NCBI GenBank assembly: GCA_903929755.1
Contig: CAIYVZ010000097.1
Coordinates: forward strand, 1 to 46,242
Reading direction: 5' to 3'
From: an uncultured Acidobacteriia bacterium
GTDB lineage: Bacteria; Acidobacteriota; Terriglobia; Bryobacterales; Bryobacteraceae
DNA: 46,242 bases
Shown: positions 43,547 to 46,242 of the stretch, one piece after another
How positions within the stretch are numbered: position 1 is the stretch's first letter
Layout of the letters: each line of letters begins with the position of its first letter
Position numbers and translations under genes: made by a program
The notes under the pieces: model-generated
Databases searched by the model: none
What the model was told of the DNA's origin: nothing
The model's input: the letters and a program-made list of their open reading frames with translations, nothing else

Positions 43547-44515
43547 ATGTTTGTGATTGCGGCATTCCTGATCTTCTCGGCAGCGCTCTTTGGCGCGGCC
43601 TGGTACGTTTGGGTTGTTCCTCGTAATGAGGAAGCGCGGCTTCTGGATGCGCGCCTGCGCGGTGCCCGGGCTGCGGTGCGGTCGCAAAAAGACAGGGGTG
43701 CGGCGAACCTGGTCCATCAGGAGCGGCGTGGATCGCTGGCGTTCCTGGGTGATTTCGTTTCGTGGCTTGGAGTGGTGAACCGACTCCAGATCGTGATTCA
43801 ACAAGCGAACCTTTCCTATCGAGCCGCCGACGTGGTCGCCCTCTCGGTGGGAATCTCGGTTGTGGCGTGGCTGGTGCTCACGCTGTTCATTCCGATGCAG
43901 GCGTTGCGAATCCTGTTTGCACTGGCGATCGGCGCGTTGCCGATCCTGTTCATCATGAGAAAACGGGCGTCGCGGCTGGGCAAGTTCGAAGATCAGCTGC
44001 CGGATGCGATTGACCTGTTTACGCGTACCATGCGGGCGGGCCACAATATCCACAGCGGTCTGGAAACAATCGCGGAAGAGACTTCGGACCCGATTCGGAT
44101 GGAATTCCGCAAGGTGACCGAGGAGTTGGCCCTTGGGTCGGCTATTGAAGCGGCGCTGCACAAGATGGGCGACCGGATTCCGATTATCGATCTGAAGTTC
44201 TTCATCACGGGGCTGATTCTGCAAAGGCAGACCGGAGCGAACATGGTGGCGGTTTTGGAGAACCTGTCCGCGCTAATTCGGGAACGTCTGAATATGGCGC
44301 GGAAGCTGAAGGCGCATACGGCGTCGCAGCGCTTCTCGGCGGGGCTGCTGTGCGCACTACCTGTCGTGGTGGGCCTGGGTTTCTGGATCCAGAAACCGGA
44401 GTACACGCGGCTGCTTTGGACCGATCCGTTGGGGACCAAGTTCTTTACCTATGCGATCTGTTCAGAGATTGTTGGAATTCTGGTGATCCGTAAGCTGGCG
44501 AATGTGAAGGTCTAA
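43547..44515 (+). CDS. tadB: Tad inner-membrane platform protein TadB
   Basis: A 322-residue protein. Residues 1-20 are a membrane segment; a soluble stretch with RLQIVIQQANLSYRAADVVALSV follows; paired membrane helices are at about residues 100-135. The GspF/TadB-type domain is FEDQLPDAIDLFTRTMRAGHNIHSGLETIAEETSDPIRMEFRKVTEELALG, with the PDAIDLxTRxxRAGH signature, and a C-terminal helix pair (FSAGLLCALPVVVGLGFWI) closes it. It begins at the base after the cpaF stop. Confidence 0.94.
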   Translation: MFVIAAFLIFSAALFGAAWYVWVVPRNEEARLLDARLRGARAAVRSQKDRGAANLVHQERRGSLAFLGDFVSWLGVVNRLQIVIQQANLSYRAADVVALSVGISVVAWLVLTLFIPMQALRILFALAIGALPILFIMRKRASRLGKFEDQLPDAIDLFTRTMRAGHNIHSGLETIAEETSDPIRMEFRKVTEELALGSAIEAALHKMGDRIPIIDLKFFITGLILQRQTGANMVAVLENLSALIRERLNMARKLKAHTASQRFSAGLLCALPVVVGLGFWIQKPEYTRLLWTDPLGTKFFTYAICSEIVGILVIRKLANVKV

Positions 44516-44517
44516 CG

Positions 44518-45444
44518 ATGCTGATATCGCTCCTCTACTTCCTGCTTGCGGGAGTGACGCTGACGGCCATCATCTGGGCCGCTTCGCAGTTGTTCGTGCA
44601 ACAGGACGACTTTCTGAATGACCGGCTGGAAGAGCTTCGCTCCGCGGGCCAGGTGGGCAGCGGGCGTCCGCGGAAAACCACGCAGGGTCTGCCGGGTAAG
44701 TTCCTGCGGTTCGTGGCGATGATTCCGGGTGCCGACGACTGGATCCGGGGTTCGGAAAAACGACTCCGTCAGGCTGGTTACCGGGGCGAGAAGACGCTGA
44801 GCAACTACATCATGACCGCTTCGGGCTTCCTGGTGTTCTGCTTTGTGTTTATTATTTGGGCGAACAGGGGCAACGATTTTTCGAACATGTTCGGGGCTCT
44901 GGTGGCCGCAGGAATTATCGGGTTCGTCGGACCGCAATTCGTACTGGGAAAACTGGCGACCCAGTACCGCAAGAGACTACAGGAAGCGCTGCCGGACACG
45001 ATTGACTTGCTGGGCATCGTGCTGGGAACAGGCCTGGCGCTCGACCAGGCGATGAACCGGGTCAGCGACGAAATGCGGCATATTTACCCGGAACTGGCGA
45101 ACGAATTCTATACGGTGACCATGCAGGTCCGCGCCGGCCAGGAACGCGCCAAGGCATTCGGCGCGATGGTGCGCCGGACGGGCCTCGACGATGTGAAAGC
45201 GCTCTCGGCGATGATCATCCAGAGTGAGCGGTTTGGGACCAGCCTGTCATCGGCGCTGAACGCTTACGCGAATGACCTGCGGCAGCGGCGCAGGCTGCGG
45301 GCCGAAGAAGCGGTGGGCAAGGCCGGCATTAAGATGCTGTTCCCGATTGTGCTGTTTATTCTGCCGGCGCTGTTCGTGATTGTTCTGGTGCCTGCAATTA
45401 TTCAGACCGTTCACGACATGCAAACGCTGGGCGGCGGACGGTAA
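44518..45444 (+). CDS. tadC: Tad inner-membrane platform protein TadC
   Basis: A 308-residue GspF-like protein. Its first membrane segment (LLYFLLAGVTLTAIIWAAS) is at the N-terminus, the second (YIMTASGFLVFCFVFIIWA) near residue 100, and the third follows. The T2SSF-type signature is LQEALPDTIDLLGIVLGTGLALDQAMNRVSDEMRHIYPELANEF, with a final hydrophobic helix (FPIVLFILPALFVIVLVPAIIQTV). With TadB it forms the inner-membrane platform turned by CpaF. It is the last gene of the Tad locus; no terminator hairpin with a T-tract is seen after it. Confidence 0.94.
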   Translation: MLISLLYFLLAGVTLTAIIWAASQLFVQQDDFLNDRLEELRSAGQVGSGRPRKTTQGLPGKFLRFVAMIPGADDWIRGSEKRLRQAGYRGEKTLSNYIMTASGFLVFCFVFIIWANRGNDFSNMFGALVAAGIIGFVGPQFVLGKLATQYRKRLQEALPDTIDLLGIVLGTGLALDQAMNRVSDEMRHIYPELANEFYTVTMQVRAGQERAKAFGAMVRRTGLDDVKALSAMIIQSERFGTSLSSALNAYANDLRQRRRLRAEEAVGKAGIKMLFPIVLFILPALFVIVLVPAIIQTVHDMQTLGGGR

Positions 45445-45469
45445 GCGGCCGGGTAAGCTGCGATCAATT

Positions 45470-45673
45470 ATGAACCTCGTGCGCAAATAGTCCAGCCTGG
45501 ATGAGATGAAGGCCGACGAGTATCGCTACTGGCAAAGTCGGCCAGTGTGGGAGCGAATGGATGGGGTGGAGGAAATGATCGAGGCAGCTTACGCGATCAA
45601 GGGGTGGGAGATCGAACCGGATGTTCCAAGACTACGAAGACCTTTTGTCCGCATTCCATGCCCATGGCGTTAG
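45470..45673 (+). pseudogene. Small ORF broken by an amber codon, upstream of nucleotidyltransferase
   Basis: The frame from ATG 45470 reads MNLVRK, a TAG at 45488-45490, then SSLDEMKADEYRYWQSRPVW ... VEEMIEAAYAIKGWEIEPD ... RRPFVRIPCPWR to the stop at 45671. Removing the one stop gives a smooth 67-residue polar/aromatic protein. I recall small proteins of this type beside nucleotidyltransferase genes but cannot name a family. A 55-residue version could still start at ATG 45506. The frame overlaps the nucleotidyltransferase start (45621) by about 50 nt, as in a coupled pair. Confidence 0.5.
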
Positions 45674-46082
45674 ATATCTGATTGTTGGCGGGTATGCCGT
45701 GATCTTTCACGCGCAGCCCCGCTTTACGGAGGATATCGACTTCTTCATCAGGGCTGACGCGGCGAACTCGTCGGCAATCTTCGCCGCTCTAGCCTCATTC
45801 GGGGCACCGCTTCAAGGCATTCGCCCCGAGGAATTCGCCGAACCCACCGCATTCTTCCGCTTTGGGCGAAGGCGTGATCGACGCCTCAACGGGTCTGACT
45901 GCGTTCTTCATTTCAAAGGACGATCTTATTGCCGAGAAGCTCGCGTCCGGAAGACCAGAGGACCTGGCGGCGGGGCCGACGTTGCGCAATTCCGCCATGC
46001 CGTCGATGCGGCGGGAGTTCCAGCGTACGGCACGGGCACCATGGTGGCGGCAAATACTTTACGTGCAACAAGTTACCGGTGA
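45621..46082 (+). pseudogene. Nucleotidyltransferase (MNT/AbiEii-like), frameshifted and internally deleted
   Basis: The N-terminus HGVRYLIVGGYAVIFHAQPR FTEDIDFFI has the nucleotidyltransferase signature GG-x(9-13)-DxD. After APLQGIRPEEFAEPTAFFRFG the protein loses homology, and the next family block, FFISKDDLIAEKLASGRPEDL, appears about 10 codons later in the +1 frame (45862-46010). Intact relatives have 30-40 more residues here, so a deletion of about 100 bp plus frameshift is inferred. A second shift follows, since DVAQFRHAVDA continues in the first frame. The enzyme would lack its third catalytic Asp region. Confidence 0.6.
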
Positions 46083-46125
46083 ACGATGGGGCCGCCGCAG
46101 TCAGCATATTCTCATCGAAGGATGA

Positions 46126-46242
46126 GCCTGAGCGGGGGCTGACGAGGCGTGGAGCGGGGAAGTCCTTTCCGTTTGGGTTTTGAGGTAATGCGGTGTGCCT
46201 TTGCATGTGCCGCTGAGAGCAAACAAGCTCGACAAGCGGGGA
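46126..46242. other. Unassigned end of window
   Basis: The last 117 bp hold no recognisable coding or RNA feature. An open frame in one direction has no family pattern. Confidence 0.4.

Noticed and set aside
42974-44224. 416-residue minus-strand frame opposite cpaF/tadB
   Set aside because: Same reason: antisense shadow, RxH-rich without domain features.

Overview
The window looks like a high-GC chromosomal segment of an acidobacterium, most likely of the Bryobacterales/Solibacter group. The evidence is lineage-typical protein families: a TIGR03435-type protein (motif FEVASIRPS), a beta-propeller protein with a TIGR03437-like C-terminal domain, and a PSD1/DUF1501 gene pair. LptD and an OprB-type porin show a diderm cell with LPS. 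The assignment rests on family recognition, not on a search.

Layout. 1-256: the 3' end of an IS66-like transposase fused to the last codons of a CocE/NonD hydrolase. 301-4301: a PIN-like DUF5615 protein, a cupin, an OprB-type porin, a TIGR03435 protein and a secreted glutamine cyclotransferase. 4405-6700: accessory island with an AAA ATPase (DUF4143) whose ATG abuts a 37-bp palindrome, then decayed RES/ParS-type and VapBC toxin-antitoxin loci. 6710-12629 (minus): SRPBCC protein, BtuF-like binding protein, c-type-cytochrome PSD1 protein, DUF1501 protein. 12660-17977: DUF1080 protein, RDD membrane protein, LptD and a secreted double cyclophilin.

17955-29357 (minus) is a tightly packed co-directional block, in transcription order dnaG, rpoD, larC, metG, tatD, a polyprenyl diphosphate synthase, a LarA homologue, pdxA and a membrane-anchored methyltransferase. 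It mixes core information processing with a nickel-pincer-nucleotide enzyme and its cofactor gene. A truncated haemoglobin and a HicB with a HicA relic follow at 29398-30120, then a large secreted beta-propeller protein (30133-33117, minus).

33235-45444 is a Tad (Flp pilus) locus: DUF192 protein, TadD-like lipoprotein, Flp pilin, a polytopic membrane protein, CpaB, CpaC secretin, TadG/TadE-like pseudopilins, CpaE/TadZ, CpaF/TadA, TadB and TadC. No prepilin peptidase is present. 45470-46125 holds a decayed small ORF plus nucleotidyltransferase pair; nothing was recognised after that.

The most interesting points are the palindrome-abutted ATPase lying against a beheaded antitoxin gene, the larC/larA-pdxA arrangement, the membrane protein inside the Tad locus, and a recurrent TANNNT box 6-8 nt before SD-less starts, which suggests leaderless transcripts. 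No intergenic stretch over 300 bp lacks a gene or gene remnant.
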